From: Nemertoderma westbladi
Lineage: Eukaryota; Xenacoelomorpha; Nemertodermatida; Nemertodermatidae
Direction of reading: 5' to 3'
NCBI GenBank assembly: GCA_032718475.1
Contig: JAUCBJ010007053.1
Coordinates: forward strand, 1-64,000
DNA length: 64,000 nucleotides
The notes under the pieces are model-generated. The model saw only the letters and a program-made list of their open reading frames with translations, did no database searches and was not told the origin of the DNA. Positions 1 to 11,513 of the stretch are shown here, in pieces (the first letter of the stretch is position 1; each line of letters starts with the position of its first letter). The position numbers were made by a program, and so were the translations under genes.

Positions 1-3000
1 TTACTACGGGCTGGCCCCACTGTTACTATAGGTTGGCCCCACTGTTACTACGGGTTGGCCCCACTGTGACTACGGGTTGGCCCCACTGTTACTACAGGTT
101 GGCCCCACTGTTACTACGGGTTGGCCCCACTGTTACTAGGTTGCCCCACTGTTACTACGGGTTGGCCCCACTGCGACTACGGGTTGGCCCCACTGTGACT
201 ACAGGTTGGCCCCACTGTTACTACGGGTTGGCCCTACTGTTACTACGGGCTGGCCCCACTGTTACTACGGGTTGGCCCCACTGTTACTACAGGTTGGCCC
301 CACTGTTACTACGGGTTGGCCCCACTGTTACTACAGGTTGGCCCCACTGCGACTACAGGTTGGACCCACTGTTACTACGGGTTGGCCCCACTGTTACTAC
401 GGGTTGGCCCCACTGTTACTATAGGTTGGCCCCACTGTTACTACGGGTTGGCCCCACTGTTACTACAGGTTGGCCCCACTGCGACTACAGGTTGGCCCCA
501 CTGTTACTACGGGTTGGCCCCACTGTTACTATAGGTTAGCCCCACTGTTACTACAGGTTGGACCCACTGTGACTACAGGTTGGCCCCACTGTTACTACGG
601 GTTGGCCCCACTGTTACTATAGGTTGGCCCCACTGTTACTACGGGTTGGCCCTACTGTTACTACGGGTTGGCCCCACTGTTACTACAGGTTGGCCCCATT
701 GTTACTACGGGTTGGCCCCACTGTTACTACGGGTTGGCCCCACTGTTACTACGGGTTGGCCCCACTGTTACTACAGGTTGGCCCCACTGTTACTACAGGT
801 TGGCCCCACTGTTACTACAGGTTGGCCCCACTGCGACTACGGGTTGGCCCCACTGTTACTACAGGAAGGCCCTACTTTTACTACGGGTTGGCCCCACTGC
901 GACTACGGGTTGGCCCCACTGTTACTACAGGAAGGCCCCACTTTTACTACGGGTTGGCCCCACTGTTACTACGGGTTGGCCCCACTGCGACTACGGGTTG
1001 GCCCCACTGCGACTACAGGAAGGCCCCACTGCGACTACAGGAAGGCCCCACTTTTACTACGGGTTGGCCCCACTGCGACTACGGGTTGGCCCCACTGTTA
1101 CTACGGGTTGGCCCCACTGTTACTACAGGTTGGCCCCACTGTTACTACAGGTGGGCCCCACTGTTACTACGGGTTGGCCCCACTGCGACTACGGGTTGGC
1201 CCCACTGTTACTACAGGTTGGCCCCACTGTTACTACGGGTTGGCCCCACTGTTACTACGGGTTGGCCCCACTGTTACTACAGGTTGGCCCCACTGTTACT
1301 ACGGGTTGGCCCCACTGTTACTACGGGTTGGCCCCACTGTTACTACAGGTTGGCCCCACTGTTACTACGGGTTGGCCCCACTGTTACTACGGGTTGGCCC
1401 CACTGCGACTACGGGTTGGCCCCACTGTTACTGCGGGTTGGCCCCACTGTTACTACAGGTTGGCCCCACTTTTACTACGGGTTGGCCCCACTGTTACTAC
1501 GGGTTGGCCCCACTGCGACTACGGGTTGGCCCCACTGCGACTACAGGAAGGCCCCACTGCGACTACAGGAAGGCCCCACTTTTACTACGGGTTGGCCCCA
1601 CTGCGACTACGGGTTGGCCCCACTGTTACTACGGGTTGGCCCCACTGTTACTACAGGTTGGCCCCACTGTTACTACAGGTGGGCCCCACTGTTACTACGG
1701 GTTGGCCCCACTGCGACTACGGGTTGGCCCCACTGTTACTACAGGTTGGCCCCACTGTTACTACGGGTTGGCCCCACTGTTACTACGGGTTGGCCCCACT
1801 GTTACTACAGGTTGGCCCCACTTTTACTACGGGTTGGCCCCACTGTTACTACAGGTTGGCCCCACTGTTACAGCAGGTTGGCCCCACTGTTACTACGGGT
1901 TGGCCCCACTGTTACTACGGGTTGGCCCCACTGCGACTACGGGTTGGCCCCACTGTTACTGCGGGTTGGCCCCACTGTTACTACAGGTTGGCCCCACTTT
2001 TACTACGGGTTGGCCCCACTGTTACTACGGGTTGGCCCCACTGTTACTACGGGTTGGCCCCACTGTTACTACGGGTTGGCCCCACTGTTACAACAGGTTG
2101 GCCCCACTGTTACTACGGGTTGGCCCCACTGTTACTACGGGTTGGCCCCACTGCGACTACGGGTTGGCCCCACTGTTGCGGGTTGGCCCCACTGTTACTA
2201 CAGGTTGGCCCCACTTTTACTACGGGTTGGCCCCACTGTTACTACGGGTTGGCCCTACTGATACTACAGGTTGGCCCCACTGTTACTACAGGTTGGCCCC
2301 ACTGTTACTACAGGTTGGCCCCACTGCGACTACGGGTTGGCCCCACTGTTACTACGGGTTGGCTCCACTGTTACTACGGGTTGGCCCCACTGCGACTACG
2401 GGTTGGCCCCACTGTTACTACGGGTTGGCCCTACTGTTACTACGGGTTGGCCCCACTGTTACTATAGGTCGGCCCCACTGTTACTACAGGTTGGCCCCAC
2501 TGTGACTACAGGTTGGCCCCACTGTTACTACAGGTTGGCCCCACTGCGACTACGGGTTGGCCCCACTGTTACTACGGGTTGGCCCCACTGCGACTACGGG
2601 TTGGCCCCACTGTTACTACAGGTTGGCCCCACTGCGACTACGGGTTGGCCCCACTGTTACTACGGGTTGGCTCCACTGTTACTACGGGTTGGCCCCACTG
2701 CGACTACGGGTTGGCCCCACTGTTACTACGGGTTGGCCCTACTGTTACTACGGGTTGGCCCCACTGTTACTATAGGTCGGCCCCACTGTTACTACAGGTT
2801 GGCCCCACTGTGACTACAGGTTGGCCCCACTGCGACTACGGGTTGGCCCCACTGTTACTACGGGTTGGCTCCACTGTTACTACGGGTTGGCCCCACTGCG
2901 ACTACAGGTTGGCCCCACTGTTACTACGGGTTGGCCCCACTGCGACTACAGGTTGGCCCCACTGTTACTACAGGTTGGCCCCACTGCGACTACGGGTTGG

Positions 3001-3822
3001 CCCCACTGTTACTGCGGGTTGGCCCCACTGTTACTACAGGTTGGCCCCACTGCGACTACAGGTTGGCCCCACTGTTACTACGGGTTGGCCCCACTGTTAC
3101 TACGGGTTGGCCCCACTGTTACTACAGGTTGGCCCCACTTTTACTACGGGTTGGCCCCACTGTTACTACGGGTTGGCCCTACTGATACTACAGGTTGGCC
3201 CCACTGTTACTACGGGTTGGCCCCACTGTTACTACGGGTTGGCCCCACTGTTACTACAGGTTGGCCCCACTTTTACTACGGGTTGGCCCCACTGTTACTA
3301 CGGGTTGGCCCCACTGTTACTACAGGTTGGCCCCACTTTTACTACGGGTTGGCCCCACTGTTACTACGGGTTGGCCCTACTGATACTACAGGTTGGCCCC
3401 ACTGTTACTACGGGTTGGCCCCACTGTTACTACGGGTTGGCCCCACTGTTACTACAGGTTGGCCCCACTTTTACTACGGGTTGGCCCCACTGTTACTACG
3501 GGTTGGCCCCACTGTTACTACAGGTTGGCCCCACTGTTACAACAGGTTGGCCCCACTGTTACTACGGGTTGGCCCCACTGTTACTGCGGGTTGGCCCCAC
3601 TGTTACTACGGGTTGGCCCCACTGTTACTACAGGTTGGCCCCACTTTTACTACGGGTTGGCCCCACTGTTACTACGGGTTGGCCCCACTGTTACTACAGG
3701 TTGGCCCCACTGTTACAACAGGTTGGCCCCACTGTTACTACGGGTTGGCCCCACTGTTACTGCGGGTTGGCCCCACTGTTACTACGGGTTGGCCCCACTG
3801 TTACTACAGGTTGCCCCCACTG
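1..3822. repeat. 22-bp minisatellite array (intronic)
   Basis: About 174 head-to-tail copies of a 22-bp unit built on ttggccccactg followed by ttactacggg. The left edge lies outside the window. Common variants are cgggt/caggt, gttact/gcgact/gtgact and an aggaagg form clustered near 850-1060 and 1540-1580. The block near 970-1430 closely resembles that near 1500-1960, suggesting a local segmental duplication. Because 22 is not a multiple of 3, three monomers make a 22-residue period that stays open in all three + frames. The long + strand frames here (up to 641 codons) are therefore by-products. The array ends about 260 bp before a splice acceptor, so it probably lies in an intron of the gene at 4080-6420. 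Confidence 0.95.
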
Positions 3823-4079
3823 TGATTGAATGACGTAAGAAGCTATTTTATTATATTTTATTTTTCTATTTCTATTACTTGTTATTGTTTTCTTTGTTTA
3901 CCTTTCTTCAAGTCTTTTAGAATACAGGGAGACATATATTTTATGGAATTTCTCAAACTTTGCTAATAGATAGCTATAATCCATTGATATTGAAATGTTG
4001 ACCTATTAAACAATTTCATATTGCGGCGCTGGTATAATGTCCGTAAATAAACAATAATGGTAAAATAATTGTTGTATAG
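3823..4079 (+). other. intron tail between 22-bp array and penultimate exon
   Basis: AT-rich sequence without a gene, leading into the acceptor near 4079. The polypyrimidine tract is weak. I see no other motif. Confidence 0.5.
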
Positions 4080-4226
4080 AATTTGAGGCAGATGATTCAG
4101 ACTCCTAACTTTCACGAAGGCCAGCCGTTCGACCTGCACCAATCGTACGGGGCTGCTGCCCAGACTGGGGGCCAGACTCACGGCCCAGGCCCACACACTG
4201 GCACCGCAGCTCAACCGTCGGATATG
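4080..4226 (+). CDS. penultimate coding exon of an unidentified host gene
   Basis: This is an internal exon, too short to show as an ORF. It is open for 49 codons from 4080 (after gtatag) or 45 codons from 4092 (after gaggcag). It ends in gatatg followed by the donor gtaagt at 4227. Both acceptors leave phase 0, and the next exon also begins in phase 0. The peptide starts NLRQMIQTPNFHEGQPFDLH and continues Q/G/H/A/P-rich, like the disordered tail of an animal transcription factor or RNA-binding protein. Codon use is GC-rich compared with the AT-rich flanks, which supports real coding. I do not recognise the family. Upstream exons lie outside the window, beyond the 22-bp array. Confidence 0.7.
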
Positions 4227-4666
4227 GTAAGTCGTCATTATCATTAGTATTGTGTAAGACCAGCTGCACCGAACTGGTTCAAATAAAGTTTATAAAAATA
4301 ATACCACCGATCGCTTAATTCATTAATCGAAAACAATAAAACAATGGGTTACTAATGGGTTACTAATTTGTAACCAAGTTGTATAATTTTATTATTCGAT
4401 TACAGCGACTTTGGTTACTTTGGTTACAGTGTGATGATCCCTTTTTTATTACATTTGGTAATTTAATTTAATTTATTTTATTTGCCTTTAAATAATTCTT
4501 AACATTACCGTGTCAATAATCCATTACCAAATTTTCTATTTCCATTTTATATTTTCTCTCTAAATGTTAATATAAAACTTGTAACTTTCCGTTACAAATA
4601 AATTCATATCACAGTAATTAATTAACGTTGATACGTCATGGAATATAGTGTCCTAATTCAGCTACA

Positions 4667-4680
4667 CCCCCCCCCCCCCC
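4667..4680. repeat. C14 homopolymer
   Basis: Fourteen C followed by tcccc, just outside the left end of the inverted-repeat element. The length may be unreliable because of sequencing error. Confidence 0.9.
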
Positions 4681-4685
4681 TCCCC

Positions 4686-5466
4686 TAATTTGAAACACAA
4701 CTAGTTCAACTCACCGTGGTTGTTACCATGATGCCGGAATTTTCTATTTGCCTTTAAATTTCTTTAATAAGCGTTTAAAAAAGTGTCTTTTGCGAAATCG
4801 CACCATCCGTATCATTCCCATTCTTCACATTAGTCGTTATGTTTTCATATCAATAGAAAGCCTGTGGAACTAGTTGAACTAGTTCAACTCACCGTGGTTG
4901 TTAACATGAAGCCGGAATCATTAGATATTATAAGATATTATAAGCAGATATTATTAAAAAGCTTGCGTTCTAAGGATTCAAAATAAGTAACAATATCTGA
5001 ATTTCATTGAGAAACAGCTGAGATATAGGCGTACAAAGATTGCAAGAATTATCGTTCGCTGAAGGCCATTTATTCTATTTAATAAATACACGATGTTCTG
5101 GAACATTTTCTTGTTGTGTCTACCAATATAGATATTTCATAGGCATACCGTTGGTTGATGCACTCTTACTCATGAGATAATGCGTTCCAGAACATTGTGT
5201 ATTTATTAAATAGAATAAATGGCCTTATATTAAATGGTCATATAACGAGTGAGTGAGCGCCTATATCTCAGCTGTTTCTCAACGAAATCAATGTTCCCCA
5301 AGCTTTCTAATGATGTTAAATTACCACTAATGAGAGGAATGGCCACGAGGGTGCGATTTCGCAAAAGGCACTTTTTTAAACTCCTACGAAAAAATTTAAA
5401 GGCAAAAACTAAAATTCCGGCTTCATGGTAACAACGACGGTGAGTGGAACTAGTTGTGTTTCAAAT
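4686..5466. mobile_element. long inverted-repeat (foldback/MITE-like) element
   Basis: The left end (aatttgaaacacaactagtt) is matched in reverse complement by the right end (aactagttgtgtttcaaatt). Pairing continues inward: cctttaaattt and cttttgcgaaatcgcacc at 4750-4805 pair with 5345-5405; gaaacagctgagatatagg near 5010 pairs with 5262-5280; aaggccatttattctattta near 5063 pairs with 5205-5227. A second direct copy of the terminal tract lies at about 4868-4918, so the left arm has an internal duplication. No transposase is present. I could not define a convincing target-site duplication. The short + frame at 5249-5431 lies wholly inside the right arm and is not a gene. Confidence 0.7.
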
Positions 5467-5599
5467 TTCAAGCAATATGATAAATATTTGTAGAAAAATT
5501 TGTGGGAGTGTCCGTGTCATTAGAAAATGACACTATATTAAGTGTCATGGAGTACAACATGTCCTGGAGTATAGTATCTTTATTCTGGTACCTGGACCA

Positions 5600-5621
5600 C
5601 CCCCCCCCCCCCCCCCCCCCC
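5600..5621. repeat. C22 homopolymer
   Basis: Twenty-two consecutive C following ggacca, about 135 bp beyond the right end of the inverted-repeat element. It is G-rich on the - strand and could form G-quadruplex-like structures. Confidence 0.9.
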
Positions 5622-5814
5622 AAGGACCTCATTCCAGGATATGGTGTAGTTAGTGTGTAATATATTATTCTTGTTGTTGTATAATTGCACTACGTTTATG
5701 CAAGATGTCTAACGATGTCTATCAACTTTGAACACCTTAGTAATTGCATTCGTTTTCACCCCGCACACTCTACTGTACTATTTATTACACATTGATTGCT
5801 TTCATGTCGCACAC

Positions 5815-6185
5815 CATTGCATATAGATTGGTCCCATTTGCACTTATATTCGACTCAATTACACCTAAATAGAACTCAATTGCACCTAACTCGGACTCAA
5901 TTACACCTAACTCGAACTCAATTACACCTAAATAGATCTCAATTGCACCTAGCTCGGTCTCAATAACACCTAAATATAACTCAATTGCACCTATATTGGA
6001 GGACTCCATTGCACCTAGCTTGGACTCAATTGCACCTAGATAGTACTCAATTGCTCCTAGATTGAAACACTCAATTGCACCTAGATTGGACTCATTTGCA
6101 CCTAGATAGAACTAAATTGCACCTAGATTGAAACACTCCATTGCACCTAGATTGGACTCAATTGCACCTTTGCACATGGATTGTT
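5815..6185. repeat. 21-bp minisatellite
   Basis: About 16-17 diverged copies of a 21-bp unit of the form actcaattgcacctagattg, with variants ctaactcgg and ctaaatag. Because 21 is a multiple of 3, a 74-codon - strand frame with a 7-residue period appears (…LGAIE…LGVIE…). I treat it as an artefact inside the last intron. Confidence 0.9.
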
Positions 6186-6285
6186 TCAGCTGCGCACATC
6201 ATTCACCTGGATGCACTCACTGACTGTGAATCTTCTTACAATATGCCAGTATTAATCTAACTCAACATTCCTGTTTTCCGATCAG

Positions 6286-6420
6286 CAGCTGCAATTGACG
6301 CATCTCCAGAGCGGCGTCTCACAGGCCAGCAGTATGTACGGGCCGGGCCCTCCAATGGGAATGTGGAACTCACAGAACGTTACCACCATAAACAGCCAAT
6401 CATACAACTCCTACTCCTAA
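6286..6420 (+). CDS. last coding exon of the unidentified host gene
   Basis: It follows an acceptor with a good pyrimidine tract. The sequence there is cagcag, a NAGNAG tandem acceptor, so the exon starts at 6286 or 6289 and optionally includes one extra Gln. It is open to the stop taa at 6418-6420, giving 44-45 codons. The peptide runs QLTHLQSGVSQASSMYGPGP and then continues through MGMWNSQ to end in NSQSYNSYS. It is rich in S, Q, N, G and P, with no domain visible. Phase matches the exon at 4080-4226. Together they form a roughly 93-residue C-terminal tail resembling low-complexity activation or self-association tails. The identity is unknown; a protein search of the joined exons against lophotrochozoan and deuterostome proteomes would settle it. 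Confidence 0.7.
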   Translation, partial: QLQLTHLQSGVSQASSMYGPGPPMGMWNSQNVTTINSQSYNSYS

Positions 6421-7043
6421 TCTCCTTGTCCAATCACAGGACGCGCCCATTCAGCTGCACCATCTAGTGGATTACAGCGGTATTGTAATATCTGTTAGCT
6501 GGAGGTGATACGCTCAGAGGATTTGGTTTATTGTGTTTCGCACATTGCTAAATATACACAGACACTAGCAGTCGTGGATACAATTTGTAGCGTCACAATA
6601 TTATATGTCTTGTTGTTTTTTTTAGATGTTATTAGATTTCTATTTGTTGTCTAACGCCGAGTATTTCGAGTCTTTTTTATAAATTTGCTTCATTGCTGTG
6701 AGTGATTTTACACCTTGTTATCATTTAGTACATAACACTTAACAAGTATTGTTGGTTTGATTATTGCATTCACGTGTTACTTAATAACCTTAATTAGCTC
6801 CGTAGTGCCAATTTCGGACAATTTTTTAGTTTAACTCTCATTTCTCTCATTTTAAGGAAAACAACTTTCATTTTGAGAGATGAATCCATCGACATCCGTT
6901 TTCCTAAAACTTTATAATTAATCGACAATGTGGGGCGAGCCACGAAGTGAGTGAGCCTTAGTGGTACCATTAATCGACAATGTATTTTGTGTTTAACTCA
7001 TAAGGGTTTATAGTTTTCACTAAATAAGCTTATTAGTGTCTTG
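6421..7043 (+). other. 3' UTR / downstream flank of host gene
   Basis: AT-rich, with no gene. I see no AATAAA or ATTAAA between the stop and the 35-bp array, so either the poly(A) signal is non-canonical or the UTR runs further. A short motif tgtggggcgagccacgaagt near 6930 recurs in inverted orientation near 53755-53785. Confidence 0.5.
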
Positions 7044-10000
7044 CGGACAATTCGTACAGGACATAACTTAGCTCTACCCGGACAATTCGTACAGGACATA
7101 TCTTAGCTCTACCCGGACAATTCGTACAGAACATAACTTAGCTCTACCCTGACAATTCGTACATGACATAACTTAGCTCTACCCTGACAATTCGTACAGG
7201 ACATAACTTAGCTCTACCCGGACAATTCGTACAGAACATAACTTAGCTCTACCCTGACAATTCGTACATGACATAACTTAGCTCTACCCTGACAATTCGT
7301 ACAGGACATAACTTAGCTCTACCCGGACAATTCGTACAGAACATAACTTAGCTCTACCCTGACAATTCGTACATGACATAACTTAGCTCTACCCTGACAA
7401 TTCGTACAGGACATAACTTAGCTCTACCCGGACAATTCGTACAGAACATAACTTAGCTCTACCCTGACAATTCGTACAGGACATAACTTAGCTCTACCCT
7501 GACAATTCATACAGGACATAACTTAGCTCTACCCTGACAATTCGTACAGAACATAACTTAGCTCTACCCTGACAATTCGTACAGGACATAACTTAGCTCT
7601 ACCCTGACAATTCGTACAGGACATAACTTAGCTCTACCCGGACAATTCGTACAGAACATAACTTAGCTCTACCCTGACAATTCGTACAGGACATAACTTA
7701 GCTCTACCCTGACAATTCGTGCAGAACATAACTTAGCTCTACCCTGACAATTCGTACAGGACATAACTTAGCTCTACCCTGACAATTCGTGCAGAACATA
7801 ACTTAGCTCTACCCTGACAATTCGTACAGGACATAACTTAGCTCTACCCTGACAATTCGTGCAGAACATAACTTAGCTCTACCCTGACAATTCGTGCAGA
7901 ACATAACTTAGCTCTACCCTGACAATTCGTGCAGAACATAACTTAGCTCTACCCGGACAATTCATACAGGACATAACTTAGCTCTACCCTGACAATTCAT
8001 ACAGGACATAACTTAGCTCTACCCTGACAATTCGTACAGGACATAACTTAGCTCTACCCTGACAATTCGTGCAGAACATAACTTAGCTCTACCCTGACAA
8101 TTCGTACAGAACATAACTTAGCTCTACCCTGACAATTCGTACAGAACATAACTTAGCTCTACCCTGACAATTCGTACAGAACATAACTTAGCTCTACCCT
8201 GACAATTCATACAGGACATAACTTAGCTCTACCCTGACAATTCGTACAGGACATAACTTAGCTCTACCCTGACAATTCGTACAGGACATAACTTAGCTCT
8301 ACCCTGACAATTCGTGCAGAACATAACTTAGCTCTACCCTGACAATTCGTACAGAACATAACTTAGCTCTACCCTGACAATTCGTACAGAACATAACTTA
8401 GCTCTACCCTGACAATTCGTACAGAACATAACTTAGCTCTACCCTGACAATTCATACAGGACATAACTTAGCTCTACCCTGACAATTCATACAGGACATA
8501 ACTTAGCTCTACCCTGACAATTCGTACAGGACATAACTTAGCTCTACCCTGACAATTCGTGCAGAACATAACTTAGCTCTACCCTGACAATTCGTACAGA
8601 ACATAACTTAGCTCTACCCTGACAATTCATACAGGACATAACTTAGCTCTACCCTGACAATTCGTACAGGACATAACTTAGCTCTACCCTGACAATTCGT
8701 ACAGAACATAACTTAGCTCTACCCTGACAATTCGTACAGGACATAACTTAGCTCTACCCTGACAATTCGTACAGAACATAACTTAGCTCTACCCTGACAA
8801 TTCGTACAGGACATAACTTAGCTCTACCCTGACAATTCGTACAGGACATAACTTAGCTCTACCCTGACAATTCGTACAGGACATAACTTAGCTCTACCCG
8901 GACAATTCGTACAGGATATAACTTAGCTCTACCCTGACAATTCGTGCAGAACATAACTTAGCTCTACCCTGACAATTCGTACAGGACATAACTTAGCTCT
9001 ACCCTGACAATTCGTGCAGAACATAACTTAGCTCTACCCTGACAATTCGTACAGGACATAACTTAGCTCTACCCTGACAATTCGTGCAGAACATAACTTA
9101 GCTCTACCCTGACAATTCGTACAGGACATAACTTAGCTCTACCCTGACAATTCGTGCAGAACATAACTTAGCTCTACCCTGACAATTCGTACAGGACATA
9201 ACTTAGCTCTACCCTGACAATTCGTACAGGACATAACTTAGCTCTACCCGGACAATTCGTACAGGATATAACTTAGCTCTACCCTGACAATTCGTGCAGA
9301 ACATAACTTAGCTCTACCCTGACAATTCGTACAGGACATAACTTAGCTCTACCCTGACAATTCGTGCAGAACATAACTTAGCTCTACCCTGACAATTCGT
9401 ACAGGACATAACTTAGCTCTACCCTGACAATTCGTGCAGAACATAACTTAGCTCTACCCTGACAATTCGTACAGGACATAACTTAGCTCTACCCTGACAA
9501 TTCGTACAGGACATAACTTAGCTCTACCCTGACAATTCGTACAGGACATAACTTAGCTCTACCCGGACAATTCGTACAGAACATAACTTAGCTCTACCCT
9601 GACAATTCGTACAGGACATAACTTAGCTCTACCCTGACAATTCGTGCAGAACATAACTTAGCTCTACCCTGACAATTCGTGCAGAACATAACTTAGCTCT
9701 ACCCTGACAATTCGTACAGGACATAACTTAGCTCTACCCTGACAATTCGTGCAGAACATAACTTAGCTCTACCCTGACAATTCGTACAGGACATAACTTA
9801 CCTCTACCCTGACAATTCGTACAGGATATAACTTAGCTCTACCCGGACAATTCGTACAGGACATAACTTAACTCTGCCGGACAATTCGTACGGGACATAT
9901 CGTAGCTGTACCCGCACAATTCGTACAGGTCATAACTTAGCTTTTATCGGTCAATTCGTACGGGACATATCGTAGCTGTACCCGGACAATTAGTACGGGT

Positions 10001-11399
10001 CATGACTAGCTTTTCTCGGACAATTCGTACGAGACATATCCGGACAATTCGTACAGGACATAACTTAGCTGTACCCGGACAATTCGTACGGGTCATATCG
10101 TAGCTATACCCGGACAATTCGCACGGGTCATAACTTAGCTCTACCCGGACAATTCGTACAGGACATAACTTAGCTCTACCCGGACAATTCGAACAGGACA
10201 TAACTTAGCTGTACCCGGACAATTAGTACAGGACATAACTTAGCTGTACCCGGACAATTAGTACAGGACATAACTTAGCTCTACCCGGACAATTCGTACA
10301 GGACATAACTTAGCTCTGCCCGGACAATTCGAACAGGACATAACTTAGCTGTACCCGGACAATTAGTACGGGTCATAACTAGCTTTTCTCGGACAATTCG
10401 TACGGGACATATCCTAGCTCTATCCGGACAATTCGTACAGGACATATCTTAGCTGTACCCGGACAATTCTTACGGGTCATATCGTAGCTGTACCCGGACA
10501 ATTCGTTCAGGACATAACTTAGCTCTACCCGGACAATTCGTACGGGACATAACTTAGCTCTACCCTGACAATTCGTACAGAACATAACTTAGCTCTACCC
10601 TGACAATTTGTACAGGACATAACTTAGCTCTACCCTGACAATTCGTACAGGACATAACTTAGCTCTACCCGGACAATTCGTACAGGACATAACTTAGCTC
10701 TGCCCGGACAATTCGTACAGGTCATAACTAGCTTTTCTCGGACAATTCGTACGAGACATATCCGGACAATTCGTACAGGATATAACTTAGCTGTACCCGG
10801 ACAATTCGTACGGGTCATATCGTAGCTATACCCGGACAATTCGCACGGGTCATAACTTAGCTCTACCCGGACAATTCGTACAGGACATAACTTAGCTCTA
10901 CCCGGACAATTCGTACAGGACATAACTTAGCTGTACCAGGACAATTAGTACGGGTCATAACTAGCTTTTCTCGGACAATTCGTACGGGACATATCCTAGC
11001 TCTATCCGGACAATTCGTACAGGACATATCTTAGCTCTACCCGGACAATTCTTACGGGTCATATCGTAGCTGTACCCGGACAATTCGTTCAGGACATAAC
11101 TTAGCTCTACCCGGACAATTCGTACGGGACATATCGTAGCTGTACCCAGACAATTAGTACGGGTCATAACTAGCTTTTCTCGGACAATTCGTACGGGACA
11201 TATCCTAGCTCTATCCGGACAATTCGTACAGGACATATCTTAGCTGTACCCGGACAATTCTTACGGGTCATATCGTAGCTGTACCCGGACAATTCGTTCA
11301 GGACATAACTTAGCTCTACCCGGACAATTCGTACGGGACATATCGTAGCTGTACCCGGACAATTCGTTCAGGACATAACTTAGCTGTACCCGGACAATT
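7044..11399. repeat. 35-bp satellite array with higher-order structure
   Basis: About 124 copies of a 35-bp unit containing gacaattcgtacaggacata then acttagctctaccct. Monomers are highly uniform from 7044 to about 9870. From about 9880 to 11399 they are diverged (cgggtcatatcgtagctgta and agcttttctcgg forms). Variants acagaac, acatgac and acaggac recur in strict order at 7110-7460, giving a 105-bp trimer period. A 10-monomer block beginning at about 8897 recurs at about 9247, exactly 350 bp on. The - strand frames at 9944-11594 are artefacts of this array. Confidence 0.95.
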
Positions 11400-11513
11400 G
11401 GCACCGAGCTGTATGGGAATAATTTTTATCCAATTAGCTAACTCCGTGATTTCTAACCCAATAATAATTGCCATCACATCGGGTTTGTTTATTAAACTAA
11501 TTGTTATATTGTA
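11400..11513. other. short spacer between 35-bp and 18-bp arrays
   Basis: AT-rich, with no recognisable feature. Confidence 0.6.

Larger units (their letters stand above)
4227..6285 (+). other. last intron of the host gene
   Basis: A phase 0 intron of about 2.06 kb with gtaagt donor and an acceptor preceded by ctgttttccgatcag. It contains a C14 run, a long inverted-repeat element, a C22 run and a 21-bp minisatellite, each annotated separately. The rest is AT-rich and shows no gene. Confidence 0.65.

Noticed and set aside
580-2505. Long + strand open frames (up to 641 codons) in the 22-bp array
   Set aside because: They are open in all three + frames, with a 22-residue period equal to three monomers and no start context or domain. 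They follow from the repeat arithmetic.
4227-6285. Ribosomal, riboswitch or bacterial-type regulatory elements
   Set aside because: None seen. The region behaves as an intron with repeats.
7044-11399. CRISPR-like array
   Set aside because: There are no unique spacers, units are contiguous, and the context is eukaryotic with introns and retrotransposons.
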